Below the pieces are notes generated by a model. That model saw only the letters and a list, made by a program, of their open reading frames with translations, did no database searches and was not told where the DNA came from. This document shows positions 1-8,531 of a DNA stretch of 64,000 bases, one piece after another (the stretch's first letter is position 1; each line of letters starts with the position of its first letter). A program made the position numbers and the translations under genes. Origin of the DNA: PALSA-607 sp036510735 (lineage in GTDB: Bacteria; Actinomycetota; Actinomycetes; Acidothermales; Acidothermaceae); assembly GCA_036510735.1 (NCBI GenBank), contig DATCDK010000240.1, positions 5,653 to 69,652 of the forward strand, read 5' to 3'.

Positions 1-768
1 TTTGATGGCCGGCCCCATCGCTCCGCGCATGATGAGCCACATCACCATCTCGACGCCTTCGGAGCCAGACTCGCGCAGGTATTCGAAGTGCGGCATCTTG
101 CGGAGCAGTTCGGGGTCTGCTGTCAGGTTGTCGAGGAACGCGGTGTCGAACTCCTTGTTGATCAGGCCGGCGCGAGGGCCCTGCAACTGGTGACTCATGC
201 CACCCGTGCCCCACACCTGGACGTTCAGATCCTCCGGGTAACTTTCGATCGCCCGGCGCAGCGACTGTCCGAACAGATAGCAACGGTTGCCGGTCGGCGG
301 GGGGTACTGCACGACGTTGACTGCGAGCGGAATGACCTTGACCGGCCACGCCTCGGGCTGGCCGTAGACGAGAGACAACGGCACCGTGAGCCCGTGATCG
401 ACCTCGAGCTTGTTCATGATGGTCAGGTCGAACTCGTCGAGAATCATCTCCTGGGCGATGTGCCACGCGAGGTCAGCGTGGCCCTCGACGACGGGTACCG
501 GCCGCGGGCCGTAGCCTTCATCGGCGGGTTCGAAGGTGTCCGCACAGCCGATGGCAAACGTGGGGATCATCTCCATGGAAAACGCTGATGCGTGGTCGTT
601 GTAGACGAGGAAGATGACGTCGGGCTTTTCTTCCTTGATCCATTGCTTGGTCCACTCGTAGCCCTCGAACAGCGGGCGCCAGTAGTCGGTCTGGGTCTTG
701 CCGAGGTCGATCGCGGCTCCAATGGCGGGCACATGGCTTGTCGTCAAGCCTGCAGTGATTTTGGCCAT
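1..768 (-). CDS. ligB: Protocatechuate 4,5-dioxygenase beta chain (partial, C-terminus off the left edge)
   Basis: Catalytic subunit of the class III extradiol dioxygenase that opens protocatechuate between C4 and C5 to 4-carboxy-2-hydroxymuconate semialdehyde. I translated 256 codons leftward from ATG at 768. The protein begins MAKITAGLTTSHVPAIGAAI, so the first iron ligand falls at His12 as in Sphingobium LigB. The second His lies in VYNDHASAF, the catalytic His in GTGGMSHQLQGPRAG, and the Glu ligand in RESGSEGVEMV. The family is about 280-300 residues, so roughly 30-45 C-terminal residues are missing only because the window ends. The start lies one base after the ligA stop, implying translational coupling. 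The sequence is very close to the LigB family over its whole visible length. Confidence 0.95.
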   Translation of the reverse strand, partial: MAKITAGLTTSHVPAIGAAIDLGKTQTDYWRPLFEGYEWTKQWIKEEKPDVIFLVYNDHASAFSMEMIPTFAIGCADTFEPADEGYGPRPVPVVEGHADLAWHIAQEMILDEFDLTIMNKLEVDHGLTVPLSLVYGQPEAWPVKVIPLAVNVVQYPPPTGNRCYLFGQSLRRAIESYPEDLNVQVWGTGGMSHQLQGPRAGLINKEFDTAFLDNLTADPELLRKMPHFEYLRESGSEGVEMVMWLIMRGAMGPAIK

Positions 769-769
769 C

Positions 770-1156
770 TCAGCGGTGCTCCTTGATCGAACGGTTGCCT
801 TCGATAGACCGCCCACCGGCCAGCATCATCGCGGCGTACTCCTCGACGGTCAGGTCGGTCATGGTGCTGACGGCCTGCTGGAAGCTGAGACCGTCGGTAG
901 CGAAAATCTTGGCGAGGAAGTAGATGTTGCCGCCCTCTCGAATCGCGGCGTTGTAGTCGCGAGTGAGAACCGCCTGCTTCTGCGCCTGCGTCATCGGCCA
1001 CTCGTCGACGTACGCTCGCTCGTCGGCCTTGAAGCGCGCGCGATTCTCCGCCTTCATCAGACTCATACAGAACTGATTCAGGGGGTAGCCCTTGCGCGAG
1101 CGTTGCGCGGTGAACACCGTGGTGCCGGGGATGTCGTCGAAGTCGGAGACGTCCAC
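770..1156 (-). CDS. ligA: Protocatechuate 4,5-dioxygenase alpha chain
   Basis: Small subunit (128 residues) of protocatechuate 4,5-dioxygenase, which closes over the active site of the LigB beta chain. It contains the family stretch GYPLNQFCMSLMKAENR and a conserved helical C-terminal part (YNAAIREGGNIYFLAKIFA). I chose GTG at 1156 because a strong ribosome site (GGAAGGAG) lies just upstream and because it begins two bases after the ligI stop; a longer in-frame extension to 1312 overlaps ligI and reads as out-of-frame sequence. It is followed one base later by ligB, giving the alpha-beta order usual for this enzyme. Confidence 0.93.
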   Translation of the reverse strand: MDVSDFDDIPGTTVFTAQRSRKGYPLNQFCMSLMKAENRARFKADERAYVDEWPMTQAQKQAVLTRDYNAAIREGGNIYFLAKIFATDGLSFQQAVSTMTDLTVEEYAAMMLAGGRSIEGNRSIKEHR

Positions 1157-1158
1157 GC

Positions 1159-2055
1159 CTACTCTCCTTCCCAGTAGAGCCGCATCGGGTTGTCGATGAG
1201 CAGTTTGTGCTGAAGTTCTTCCGTCGGTGCTACCCGCGGTACGAGATCGACGAGTGCGCCGTCGTCCGGCATGTGGGTCTTGAGGTTCGGATGCGGCCAG
1301 TCGGTGCCCCACAAGACGCGATCGGGAAAAGACTCGACGATGCGGCGTGCGAAGGGCACGAAGTCGTCGTATGTCGGCGGGCCGCTCACCGACAGCCGCT
1401 CGGGGCCGCTCACCTTTGACCAGATGTTGGGATGCTCGGCCATCAGTTTGACGAACAGTCCGAACTCGGGGCCGTCGATCGGCTGTGTCACATCGGGGCG
1501 TCCCATGTGGTCGACGACGACCGTCGTCGGCAACGACGTGAAGAAGTTCCAGCGCTCGGCGAGGTCGGCCGCTTCGAAATACACGACGATGTGCCAGCCG
1601 AAGGGTGCAATCTGCTCGACGAGGCTCAGGTAATAGGCGTCGGGTTTCGGATCGACCAGCCGTTTGACGAAGTTGAATCGCACGCCTCGCACCCCAGCGT
1701 TATCGAGCGCCTTCAATTCGTCGGGGGAGATATCGGGCTTGATGGTGGCAACCCCACGAGCTAGACCACTCGCTGCGCCGAGTGCGTCGACCATGGCCCG
1801 ATTGTCAGCTCCGTGGCAGGTGGCCTGGACGATGACGTTTCGAGAAAGCCCGAGGAAGTCGCGAGTCGCGAAGAGAAGGTCCTTGCCGGCGTCACACGGC
1901 GTGTACTTCCGCTCGGGTGCGTAAGGGAACTGATCGCCAGGGCCGAACACATGACAGTGTGCGTCGACCGAGCCCGGGGGTGGCGTGTAGGTCGGCTTGG
2001 ACGGGTTCGGGTCGAACGGCAACCAATCGGCGTCCATCTGAAAGGTCTGGATCAT
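1159..2055 (-). CDS. ligI: 2-pyrone-4,6-dicarboxylate hydrolase
   Basis: Amidohydrolase-superfamily lactonase of 298 residues that hydrolyses 2-pyrone-4,6-dicarboxylate to 4-oxalomesaconate in the protocatechuate 4,5-cleavage pathway. The N-terminal metal motif is SVDAHCHVFGPG (around residue 30), followed by the PDC-hydrolase stretch FPYAPERKYTPCDA, and the C-terminal motif LWGTDWPHPN carries the conserved Asp of the barrel. ATG at 2055 gives the usual family length; the in-frame extension to 2154 overlaps ligJ. It lies 25 bases after ligJ and 2 bases before ligA in the same transcription unit. Confidence 0.92.
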   Translation of the reverse strand: MIQTFQMDADWLPFDPNPSKPTYTPPPGSVDAHCHVFGPGDQFPYAPERKYTPCDAGKDLLFATRDFLGLSRNVIVQATCHGADNRAMVDALGAASGLARGVATIKPDISPDELKALDNAGVRGVRFNFVKRLVDPKPDAYYLSLVEQIAPFGWHIVVYFEAADLAERWNFFTSLPTTVVVDHMGRPDVTQPIDGPEFGLFVKLMAEHPNIWSKVSGPERLSVSGPPTYDDFVPFARRIVESFPDRVLWGTDWPHPNLKTHMPDDGALVDLVPRVAPTEELQHKLLIDNPMRLYWEGE

Positions 2056-2080
2056 CGCGCTCTCGCTTCGTTCTGTCCCA

Positions 2081-3100
2081 TCACAGGCCTCGCTTCGCGA
2101 GGATGGCGTCGAGCCGTGGATAAACCCGCCGGGCATTGCCGGAGAACACCGCATCCTTCACCGTGGACGAGACGTCGAGCGCATCGATGTAGCGCTTGGT
2201 GTCGTCGAAGTAGTGCCCAGTTTCGGGATCGATGCCGCGGACCGCGCCGACCATCTCCGAGCCGAACAAGATGTTCTTCGGGTCGATCACCTCGAAGAGC
2301 AGGTCGATGCCGGGCTGGTGGTAGACGCAAGTGTCGAAGTACACGTTCTTCATGATGTGCTCGGAGAGTGGCGGCTTGCTGAGCATGTCGGCCAGGCCGC
2401 GGTACCGGCCCCAGTGGTAGGGAACGGCCCCGCCGCCATGGGGGATCACAAAGCGCAGTGCTGGAAAGTCTGAGAATAGGTCGCCCTGCAGAAACTGCAT
2501 GAACGCCGTCGTATCGGCATTGATGTAGTGGGCACCGGTCGCGTGGAAGTTCGGATTGCAGCTCCCCGAAACGTGCACCATCGCCGGCACATCGAGTTCG
2601 ACCATCTTCTCGTAGAACGGGTACCACGACTTGTCGATCAGAGGCGCCGAGTTCCACAACCCACCGCTCGGGTCGGGATTGAGATTGCAGCCGACAAAGC
2701 CCAACTCGGTGACACACCGCTCGAGTTCGGCAATCGAGTGTTCGATCGGAACTCCGGGTGACTGCGGCAGTTGGCATACACCGACGAACGTATTCGGATA
2801 GAGATCGGCCACTCGCTTGATGAGGTCGTTACACGCTCTGCTCCAGGCCATGCTGACCGATTCGTCGCCGATGTGGTGCGCCATCGTCGATGCGCGCGGG
2901 GAGAAGATCGTCATGTCCGCGCCGCGTTCGGTGAGTAGGCGCAGCTGATTCTTTTCGATCGTCTCCTGGATCTCCGCATCCGAGATGCTCGGATACAGGG
3001 GCGCAGGGGTACCTGCGTCGTAGGCGGCGACCTGGGCGTCGCGCCACGCGCTGTGTGCATCGGGCGCCGTCGTGTAGTGGCCGTGGCAGTCAATGATCAC
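2081..3100 (-). CDS. ligJ: 4-oxalomesaconate hydratase
   Basis: Amidohydrolase-fold hydratase of 339 residues (LigJ is about 341) that adds water to 4-oxalomesaconate to give 4-carboxy-4-hydroxy-2-oxoadipate. It starts MIIDCHGHYTTAP with the two metal-binding His residues, carries VMVHVSG-like and RFVIPHGGGAVPYHWGR segments typical of LigJ, and ends with LFGSEMVGAVRG containing the conserved Glu/Ser region. Its ATG overlaps the stop of the upstream dehydrogenase by four bases. This is the hydratase of the LigJ type rather than the unrelated GalB type. Confidence 0.92.
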   Translation of the reverse strand: MIIDCHGHYTTAPDAHSAWRDAQVAAYDAGTPAPLYPSISDAEIQETIEKNQLRLLTERGADMTIFSPRASTMAHHIGDESVSMAWSRACNDLIKRVADLYPNTFVGVCQLPQSPGVPIEHSIAELERCVTELGFVGCNLNPDPSGGLWNSAPLIDKSWYPFYEKMVELDVPAMVHVSGSCNPNFHATGAHYINADTTAFMQFLQGDLFSDFPALRFVIPHGGGAVPYHWGRYRGLADMLSKPPLSEHIMKNVYFDTCVYHQPGIDLLFEVIDPKNILFGSEMVGAVRGIDPETGHYFDDTKRYIDALDVSSTVKDAVFSGNARRVYPRLDAILAKRGL

Positions 3101-3963
3101 GTTCGCGCCGCCCGAATCGCGTCAAGGAGGCTGCCCAGATCATCGGCGCCAAGGGCGTCGCGCTGGTCGCTAGCCCAGGCTTGCCGACGCGCCGTCGCTG
3201 TCGCCATCAGCGCGTCGACGTCAGCGTCTCTTACTGTCGACGCGGCCTCCGTCATCTCCTCAGACCGCCGTTCGCCGTGCTCGATGGAGCGCCGGATCAT
3301 GTACTCAGCGAGCTCGGCCCAGTCGGCGGCCGGCAGGAGGTTCGACAACGAATCGAGCACCGGCTTCTCGACGCCCCACATGCGTGCAGTGAGCATCGAC
3401 TCCATCAGCAACGCCTCGAGGCCTTTCACGACAACCGACCGGCAGAGCTTGGTAGCCGAAGCGGGTCCGACAGTTGGCGCGAAGAACTCGACGCCGGAAA
3501 ATCCCAGACTGCGGGCCGTCTCGACGAACTCGCTCGCATGTGGACCGCCGAGCAGGATCGGCGAACCGATGCGCTTGGGATGGATCGGCGACAGAACCGC
3601 AGCCTCGACGTATCGCCCGCCCACCTCATCGATCAGCGAAGCTGCTTCCTGCTTTTGTCCCGGCGATGCCGAGTTCAGGTCGAGAAACCACGTGCCAGTG
3701 GTGAGAGCCGCTGCCACGTCACGTGCCGCGTAGAGATCGTTCGCTGCGGTGACCGCGCTGATCACGAGGTCGGCTGATTGCACCGCATCGACGGCATCGG
3801 TCGCGACTCGAACCGGCAACTCGCTCGCGTTGCGGGCGGCCCGGCTGTCAGGATCGCCGAACGCGGTATCCCAGGCCGACAGGGTGGCTCCGGTGCCGCC
3901 GTCGGCGAGATCCTCGGCGAGGACGCGGCCGACTTCCCCGAGGCCGATCAGCGCAATATTCAT
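3097..3963 (-). CDS. 6PGDH-like NAD(P)-binding dehydrogenase with DUF1932 C-terminal domain
   Basis: Protein of 288 residues in the 3-hydroxyisobutyrate/6-phosphogluconate dehydrogenase superfamily. The Rossmann motif GLGEVGRVLAEDL is at residues 7-19, the substrate-binding DLNSASPGQKQ segment is central, and the conserved Lys appears in SATKLCRSVVVKG. The second half is the helical DUF1932 domain. It sits inside the protocatechuate 4,5-cleavage operon between galD and ligJ. No classical LigC (GFO/IDH-type carboxy-hydroxymuconate-semialdehyde dehydrogenase) is visible in the window, so this enzyme is a candidate for that oxidation, although LigC could lie beyond position 1. I prefer ATG 3963 over GTG 3975 because it places the Rossmann fold at the very N-terminus. 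Family assignment is secure; the substrate is inference. Confidence 0.75.
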   Translation of the reverse strand: MNIALIGLGEVGRVLAEDLADGGTGATLSAWDTAFGDPDSRAARNASELPVRVATDAVDAVQSADLVISAVTAANDLYAARDVAAALTTGTWFLDLNSASPGQKQEAASLIDEVGGRYVEAAVLSPIHPKRIGSPILLGGPHASEFVETARSLGFSGVEFFAPTVGPASATKLCRSVVVKGLEALLMESMLTARMWGVEKPVLDSLSNLLPAADWAELAEYMIRRSIEHGERRSEEMTEAASTVRDADVDALMATATARRQAWASDQRDALGADDLGSLLDAIRAART

Positions 3964-3985
3964 CGGCCCGCCCACAGTGCAGTTT

Positions 3986-5071
3986 TCATGGGCCTGCCCA
4001 CACTAACTCGGGTATGAATACCTCGCCGCGCATCAACAACCGCGCCGTCCGCAGCAGCGCCGCCTGCTTCACGACGACGGCGCCATCGACGATCTCGACG
4101 TCCATCGTGACGGTGAAGAAGCCGGTCGGATGCTCGATCTCGACCTCGGCCGGATCGTTGATCTTGGCGACCTCGGCGGCAACCGACCCGGGCACCAAGC
4201 AAGCCGTCGCAACCGAGACCGCGCCGAAGACGCCGATCGCCTCGTGTACGCGGTGCGGGATCAACGTGCGGGTGTCAACGGCGCCGCCGTGTTGCGGAGT
4301 CGAGACGAGTGTCATCTTCGGCACCGTCTTGTTGGTGACATCGCCGAGATTCATCATCGGCCCGACGGCTAGCCGGATATCCTCGATACGCCGCAGCACG
4401 TCGAGATTTGCTTCGATCTCACTCGGGCTCTCGTGGCCGATCAGGCCCAGATCATCGGCCTTGATGCAGACGACGGGCATTCCGTTGTCGATACAGGTGA
4501 CCCTGATGCCGTTGACCTCGTCGACCGCGTGGCCGGTCGGGAGCAGTGCCCCACAGGTCGAGCCGGCGACGTCGAGAAAGTCGATTGGTATCGGCGCGTG
4601 CGTTCCAGGCACTCCGTCGATCGCCGCCGTCCCGTCGTAGCGAACCTTGCCGGCCGGCGTCTGTACGTGAGCGATCGCCAATGTCTGGGTGTTTTCCATC
4701 CAGATCCGCACTGGCGTCACGTCGCCCGTCGCCTCGATCAACCCTTCCTCGAGCGCGAACGGGCCAATGCCAGCCAGCAGGTTCCCGCAGTTCTGATTGT
4801 CGGAGACGTCTGCGCGATCGGGCCAGACCTGCAAGAACAAGTAGTCGACATCGGCGTTCTCACGCGCCGACTTTGCCACGACGGCAACCTTCGACGTCAG
4901 CGGATGGGCGCCACCCATGCCGTCGATCTCTCGTGGATCAGGTGATCCCATCGCGGCAAGCAGAACGGCGTCTCGAGTCTCGCGGTCGGCTGGCAGATCC
5001 TCGACGTGGAAGTACAGGCCCTTCGAGGTACCACCCCGAATCACCGAGCACCTGATCGCCGTCTGGCTCAT
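3986..5071 (-). CDS. galD: 4-oxalomesaconate tautomerase (PrpF family)
   Basis: PrpF/GalD-family protein of 361 residues with the duplicated diaminopimelate-epimerase-like fold. It interconverts keto and enol forms of 4-oxalomesaconate so that the hydratase can act. Recognisable stretches are RCSVIRGGTSKGLYF at the N-terminus, DGMGGAHPLTSKVA, and DNQNCGNLLAGIGPFA with the active-site Cys. ATG 5071 overlaps the ligK stop by four bases; a longer frame open to 5494 lies wholly inside ligK and is not real. Its placement with ligK and ligJ supports the oxalomesaconate role over the methylaconitate isomerase role of PrpF itself. Confidence 0.9.
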   Translation of the reverse strand: MSQTAIRCSVIRGGTSKGLYFHVEDLPADRETRDAVLLAAMGSPDPREIDGMGGAHPLTSKVAVVAKSARENADVDYLFLQVWPDRADVSDNQNCGNLLAGIGPFALEEGLIEATGDVTPVRIWMENTQTLAIAHVQTPAGKVRYDGTAAIDGVPGTHAPIPIDFLDVAGSTCGALLPTGHAVDEVNGIRVTCIDNGMPVVCIKADDLGLIGHESPSEIEANLDVLRRIEDIRLAVGPMMNLGDVTNKTVPKMTLVSTPQHGGAVDTRTLIPHRVHEAIGVFGAVSVATACLVPGSVAAEVAKINDPAEVEIEHPTGFFTVTMDVEIVDGAVVVKQAALLRTARLLMRGEVFIPELVWAGP

Positions 5072-5754
5072 GAGTCTGTGCTCTCCACATAGCGAAGACC
5101 GCGCTCGGCAAGACGGTCGCGCATCTCGTAGATGTCGAGTCCGAGCTCGCCCGACTGCAGCCGGGCGCGCTTGGTGACCTCGTTCGCCTCGCGAGCGCGC
5201 GCCTTCTCCAGCACTGCCGCGGCGTCCGCGCGTGCCACCACCACTACGCCGTCGTCGTCGGCGACGATCACGTCGCCGGGACGAACATGCGCCCCTGTGC
5301 ACACGATCGGTGTCTGTACGTTCGCCGGCGTCTCCTTGACGGTGCCCTGGGCCGAGATGGTTTTCGACCACACCGGAAAACCGATACGCGTCAGGAACGC
5401 GATATCGCGCACGCCTGCGTCGATGACCAACCCCCTGACGCCGTGCGCCATCAAGCTGGTGGCCAGCAGGTCGCCGAAATAGCCGTCCTCGCAAGGGCTG
5501 GTCGGCGTCACGACTAACAGGTCTCCAGGCTTGGCTTGCTCGACTGCCACGTGGATAGCCCAGTTGTCACCGGGGGCGACCTCGCAGGTCAGCGCGTTGC
5601 CCGCCGCCTTGATCGGCCGGTAGATCGGTCGCAGGCGCGACGCCAACAAGCCAATGCGACCCTGCGCCTCGTGGATCGTCGCGACGCCGAGTTCCCCAAG
5701 GGCGTCGACGATCGCCAGGTCGGTGCGGGGAGTGTTGCGGACGACAATCGCCAT
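5068..5754 (-). CDS. ligK: 4-carboxy-4-hydroxy-2-oxoadipate aldolase / oxaloacetate decarboxylase (RraA-like)
   Basis: Class II aldolase of the RraA-like fold, 228 residues, matching LigK/GalC/ProA size. It cleaves 4-carboxy-4-hydroxy-2-oxoadipate to pyruvate and oxaloacetate, the last step of the pathway. The family signatures are GDLLVVTPTSPCEDGYFGD, VRGLVIDAGVRDI (Arg and Asp bind substrate and metal), FPVWSKTISAQGT and VHPGD-like RPGDVIVADDDGVVVV. It is the first gene of the ligK-galD-DH-ligJ-ligI-ligA-ligB run and is separated by 87 bases from pobA, in which an operator-like palindrome lies, so it may have its own regulated promoter. Confidence 0.92.
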   Translation of the reverse strand: MAIVVRNTPRTDLAIVDALGELGVATIHEAQGRIGLLASRLRPIYRPIKAAGNALTCEVAPGDNWAIHVAVEQAKPGDLLVVTPTSPCEDGYFGDLLATSLMAHGVRGLVIDAGVRDIAFLTRIGFPVWSKTISAQGTVKETPANVQTPIVCTGAHVRPGDVIVADDDGVVVVARADAAAVLEKARAREANEVTKRARLQSGELGLDIYEMRDRLAERGLRYVESTDS

Positions 5755-5796
5755 GAGGTCATTTCTTTCAGCGCGGTTGTGGTGAGACCAGAGTGT

Positions 5797-5813
5797 ATTC
5801 CGCTGAACGGAAG
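5797..5813. promoter_or_regulatory. Operator-like inverted repeat upstream of ligK
   Basis: The 17-mer ATTCCGCTGAACGGAAG has perfect TTCCG/CGGAA arms and the TTCC-N7-GGAA core shared with the sites at 14336 and 17889. It lies 43 bases before the ligK start and is followed by the palindrome GGAATTCC. The likely binder is one of the two IclR-family regulators in the island, which is inference. Confidence 0.5.
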
Positions 5814-5841
5814 GAATTCCGTGTCGGTGTAGGCCTGCGAA

Positions 5842-7026
5842 CTACCGGTAGAACCAGTCGTGCTCGTACGGGAGCCCGGTGTAGTTCTCCGCCAGCGCTG
5901 TGGCCATCGCTCGCGAGGTGACGACGTAGTTGAGTTGTGAGAGGGCAAGCGCTTCGTCGAACGGATCGTCCTCTGGTGACTTGTGGAGCGTGGTGGTCAT
6001 CCACCACGAGAAGTGGGTCGCTCGCCAGACCCTGCGGCCCGCGGTCTCGGAGTACTCCGCGAGCAAATCCTCGCGGCCTGCGGCGTAGTAACCGCCGAGG
6101 GCACGGGCGAGCAGCCGGACGTCGGCGATCGCAAGGTTCATTCCCTTTGCGCCGGTCGGCGGGACGATGTGCGCGGCGTCGCCGGCCAAGTAGAGACGTT
6201 CGTACTGCATCGGGGTTGCGACAAAACTGCGCATCGGCGTGATGCCTTTGCTCACGATCGGACCTTCGGTGAGGGCAAAGCCCGAGTCGTCAGCCAACCG
6301 GGTGTGCAGCTCGGCCCAGATCCGATCGTCGGACCACTCCTCGAGCGACTCATCTGGGGCGACCTGCAAGTACATCCGGGTCACTGTTGGCGACCGCATG
6401 CTGTGCAAGGCGAATCCGTTTGCGTGACGTGCGTAGATGAGTTCGGCCGACGACGGTGGGGCCTCGGCGAGGATGCCAAGCCAAGCAAACGGGTAGCTTC
6501 GTTCGTAAGCAGTGAGGTTCGGTACGTAGCCGCGGCTGATGCCGTGGAACCCGTCGGTGCCGATCACGAAGTCGCACGCGACGCTCTGGCGATTGCCCTG
6601 ATGCTCGAAGGTGACCCTCGGCTGCGCGGAGTCCAGAGCCTCCAACGCGACGTCACTGACCTCGAATCGCAGGTCAGCGCCGTTCGCGATACGCGCTGCG
6701 ATGAGGTCTTTGACCACCTCCTGCTGCCCGTACACCGTCACGTTGCGGCCGGTGAGTTCGACGAAGTCGAGTCGGTGGGTCTTTAACCCGAAGCGCAGAT
6801 TCGTCCCATCGTGCGGAAGTCCTTCGGCATCCATCCGAGCTCCGACACCGGCTTCGCGCAGTGTCTGCGCGCTGCCATGCTCGAGTACGCCGGCCCGCAC
6901 GCGCTGCTCGACATACTCACGATCGCGCTGCTCCAGCACCACCGACTCGATGCCCTGCGCTTCGAGCAGTCTCGCCAGCAACAGCCCAGCCGGCCCGGCA
7001 CCAACAATGCCAACTTGGGTACGCAT
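5842..7026 (-). CDS. pobA: 4-hydroxybenzoate 3-monooxygenase
   Basis: Flavoprotein hydroxylase that converts 4-hydroxybenzoate to protocatechuate with NAD(P)H and O2. With ATG 7026 the protein is 394 residues, exactly the length of Pseudomonas PobA. It begins MRTQVGIVGAGPAGLLLARL (GxGxxG FAD motif), has the CDFVIGTDGFHGISRGYVP segment with the DG motif, and the second FAD-ribose motif LAGDAAHIVPPTGAKGMNLA near residue 285. The ATG shares one base with the aldehyde dehydrogenase stop (TGATG), which I take as the start over an upstream in-frame codon at 7068. It links 4-hydroxybenzoate production to the protocatechuate 4,5-cleavage genes downstream. Confidence 0.95.
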   Translation of the reverse strand: MRTQVGIVGAGPAGLLLARLLEAQGIESVVLEQRDREYVEQRVRAGVLEHGSAQTLREAGVGARMDAEGLPHDGTNLRFGLKTHRLDFVELTGRNVTVYGQQEVVKDLIAARIANGADLRFEVSDVALEALDSAQPRVTFEHQGNRQSVACDFVIGTDGFHGISRGYVPNLTAYERSYPFAWLGILAEAPPSSAELIYARHANGFALHSMRSPTVTRMYLQVAPDESLEEWSDDRIWAELHTRLADDSGFALTEGPIVSKGITPMRSFVATPMQYERLYLAGDAAHIVPPTGAKGMNLAIADVRLLARALGGYYAAGREDLLAEYSETAGRRVWRATHFSWWMTTTLHKSPEDDPFDEALALSQLNYVVTSRAMATALAENYTGLPYEHDWFYR

Positions 7027-8531
7027 CAGAACGGGAAGGCTCTCGGCTCGCTCCGCGATGTTATCCATTGAAGGTCGCAGAACTCTTCCGCCGCAAAGCC
7101 GACCCCGAACCGACCCCAGCCGCTGTCCTTCATGCCGCCGAACGGCATCTGTGGCTCGTCGTTCACGGTCTGGTCATTCACATGAATGATCCCTGCGTCG
7201 AGCGCGCGCGCCACAACCATGCCTTCTTCGACAGTGGCGGCCAGCACCGCCGCGCATAGCCCGAACCGCGACTCATTGGTCCGCCGGATTGCATCGGCTG
7301 CGTCATCGACAACGTCGATGATCACGACGGGGCCGAAGGTTTCATCTAGTGAGAGTTCAGCCTCCGGCGGCACGTCCGCGAGGATCGTCGGCGGGTAGCA
7401 CGGTGGGCTTGCGACTCCGCCGGCGAGCACGCGGGCTCCAAGCGCGACGGCTTCCTCGACCCGCCGGGTGATGAGCGACAACGCCCACCTGCTGATCAGC
7501 GGGCCGATGACGGTATGTGGATCGCGGGGGTCGCCCACAGGCAACTCCGCGACCCGCGCCACGAGGCGTTGCGTGAACTGTTGCGCAATAGACCGCTCGA
7601 CCAGTATTCGCCGTACGCACATACAGATTTGGCCCTGGTGAACGAAGGCACCGTACGCCGCGGCTTCGACTGCGTATTGCAAGTCGGCACCCGCGAGCAC
7701 GATCAGCGGATTCTGCCCACTGAGCTGAAGAACCACGCGCTTGAGGTTGCGCCCAGCTGCCTCTGCGAGTCGACGACCGGTAGCAGTCGACCCGGTGAAG
7801 TTGATTCTGCGTACCAGCGGATTGGTGATCAATTCATCGCCGATCCCGCCAGCTTCGCCAGGCGCGTGCGTGACTACGTTGAGAACGCCCGCCGGCAATC
7901 CGGCGTCCTCGAAGAGCTGCGCCCAAAAGGTGCCGCCCGTCGATGGGGATTCCTCCGACGGCTTTAGCACCACGGTGTTGCCGAGTGCGAGCGGGCCAGC
8001 GATTGCGCGCCCCGCGAGCGTCAGCGACGCGTTCCACGGCGCGATTGCGCCGACCACGCCAACCGGTCTGCGCGTCGCTATCGCGTGCGTTCCGGGTACG
8101 TCTGACGGCAAGACTTGACCGGACGGCGAGTGCGCCAGGTTCGCGACCTGACGCAACAGCGACACCGCGAACTCGATCTGAATGTTGGCAAAATGCCGGC
8201 CGCATCCGGTTTCGACCGCGAGCTCGGCCACGACCGCAGGTCTGCGCCGCGAAAGGTCGTCGGCGGCGCGCAGGAACACCCTCTTTCGATCGTTGGGCGT
8301 CGTGGCCGCCCACGCCGGAAAGGCGTTGTGTGCCGCCTCGATAGCACGTCGCGCGTCATCGCTATCGCCGGCAGCAGCGGAAGCGATGACGGCGCCGTCC
8401 CATGGGCTGATGCTTTCGTATTCGCGACCACTGACGGAGTCGCACCACTGTCCGTCGATGTAGTGGCGAAGCCGCCTCGGCGGGTTGGACGGGCTGGCCG
8501 GAGGCTGCGTACTAACCGTGCTCGCTGACAA
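7026..8531 (-). CDS. Aldehyde dehydrogenase, benzaldehyde/vanillin-type, with a Gln at the usual general-base position
   Basis: NAD(P)-dependent aldehyde dehydrogenase of 501 residues, probably oxidising 4-hydroxybenzaldehyde or a related aromatic aldehyde to the acid used by PobA. Visible motifs are the APWNASLTLAGRA segment, FTGSTATGRRLAE, the catalytic Cys in HQGQICMCVRR, and the C-terminal NDQTVNDEPQMPFGGMKDSG. At residue 269 (codon 7725-7727) the sequence reads VVLQLSGQNP where most aldehyde dehydrogenases have LELGGK, so the general-base Glu is replaced by Gln. The start is TTG 8531, supported by a strong GGGAGG site six bases upstream and the absence of any ATG or GTG nearby; it overlaps the permease gene by 20 bases. 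The stop overlaps the pobA start. Confidence 0.88.
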   Translation of the reverse strand: MSASTVSTQPPASPSNPPRRLRHYIDGQWCDSVSGREYESISPWDGAVIASAAAGDSDDARRAIEAAHNAFPAWAATTPNDRKRVFLRAADDLSRRRPAVVAELAVETGCGRHFANIQIEFAVSLLRQVANLAHSPSGQVLPSDVPGTHAIATRRPVGVVGAIAPWNASLTLAGRAIAGPLALGNTVVLKPSEESPSTGGTFWAQLFEDAGLPAGVLNVVTHAPGEAGGIGDELITNPLVRRINFTGSTATGRRLAEAAGRNLKRVVLQLSGQNPLIVLAGADLQYAVEAAAYGAFVHQGQICMCVRRILVERSIAQQFTQRLVARVAELPVGDPRDPHTVIGPLISRWALSLITRRVEEAVALGARVLAGGVASPPCYPPTILADVPPEAELSLDETFGPVVIIDVVDDAADAIRRTNESRFGLCAAVLAATVEEGMVVARALDAGIIHVNDQTVNDEPQMPFGGMKDSGWGRFGVGFAAEEFCDLQWITSRSEPRAFPF

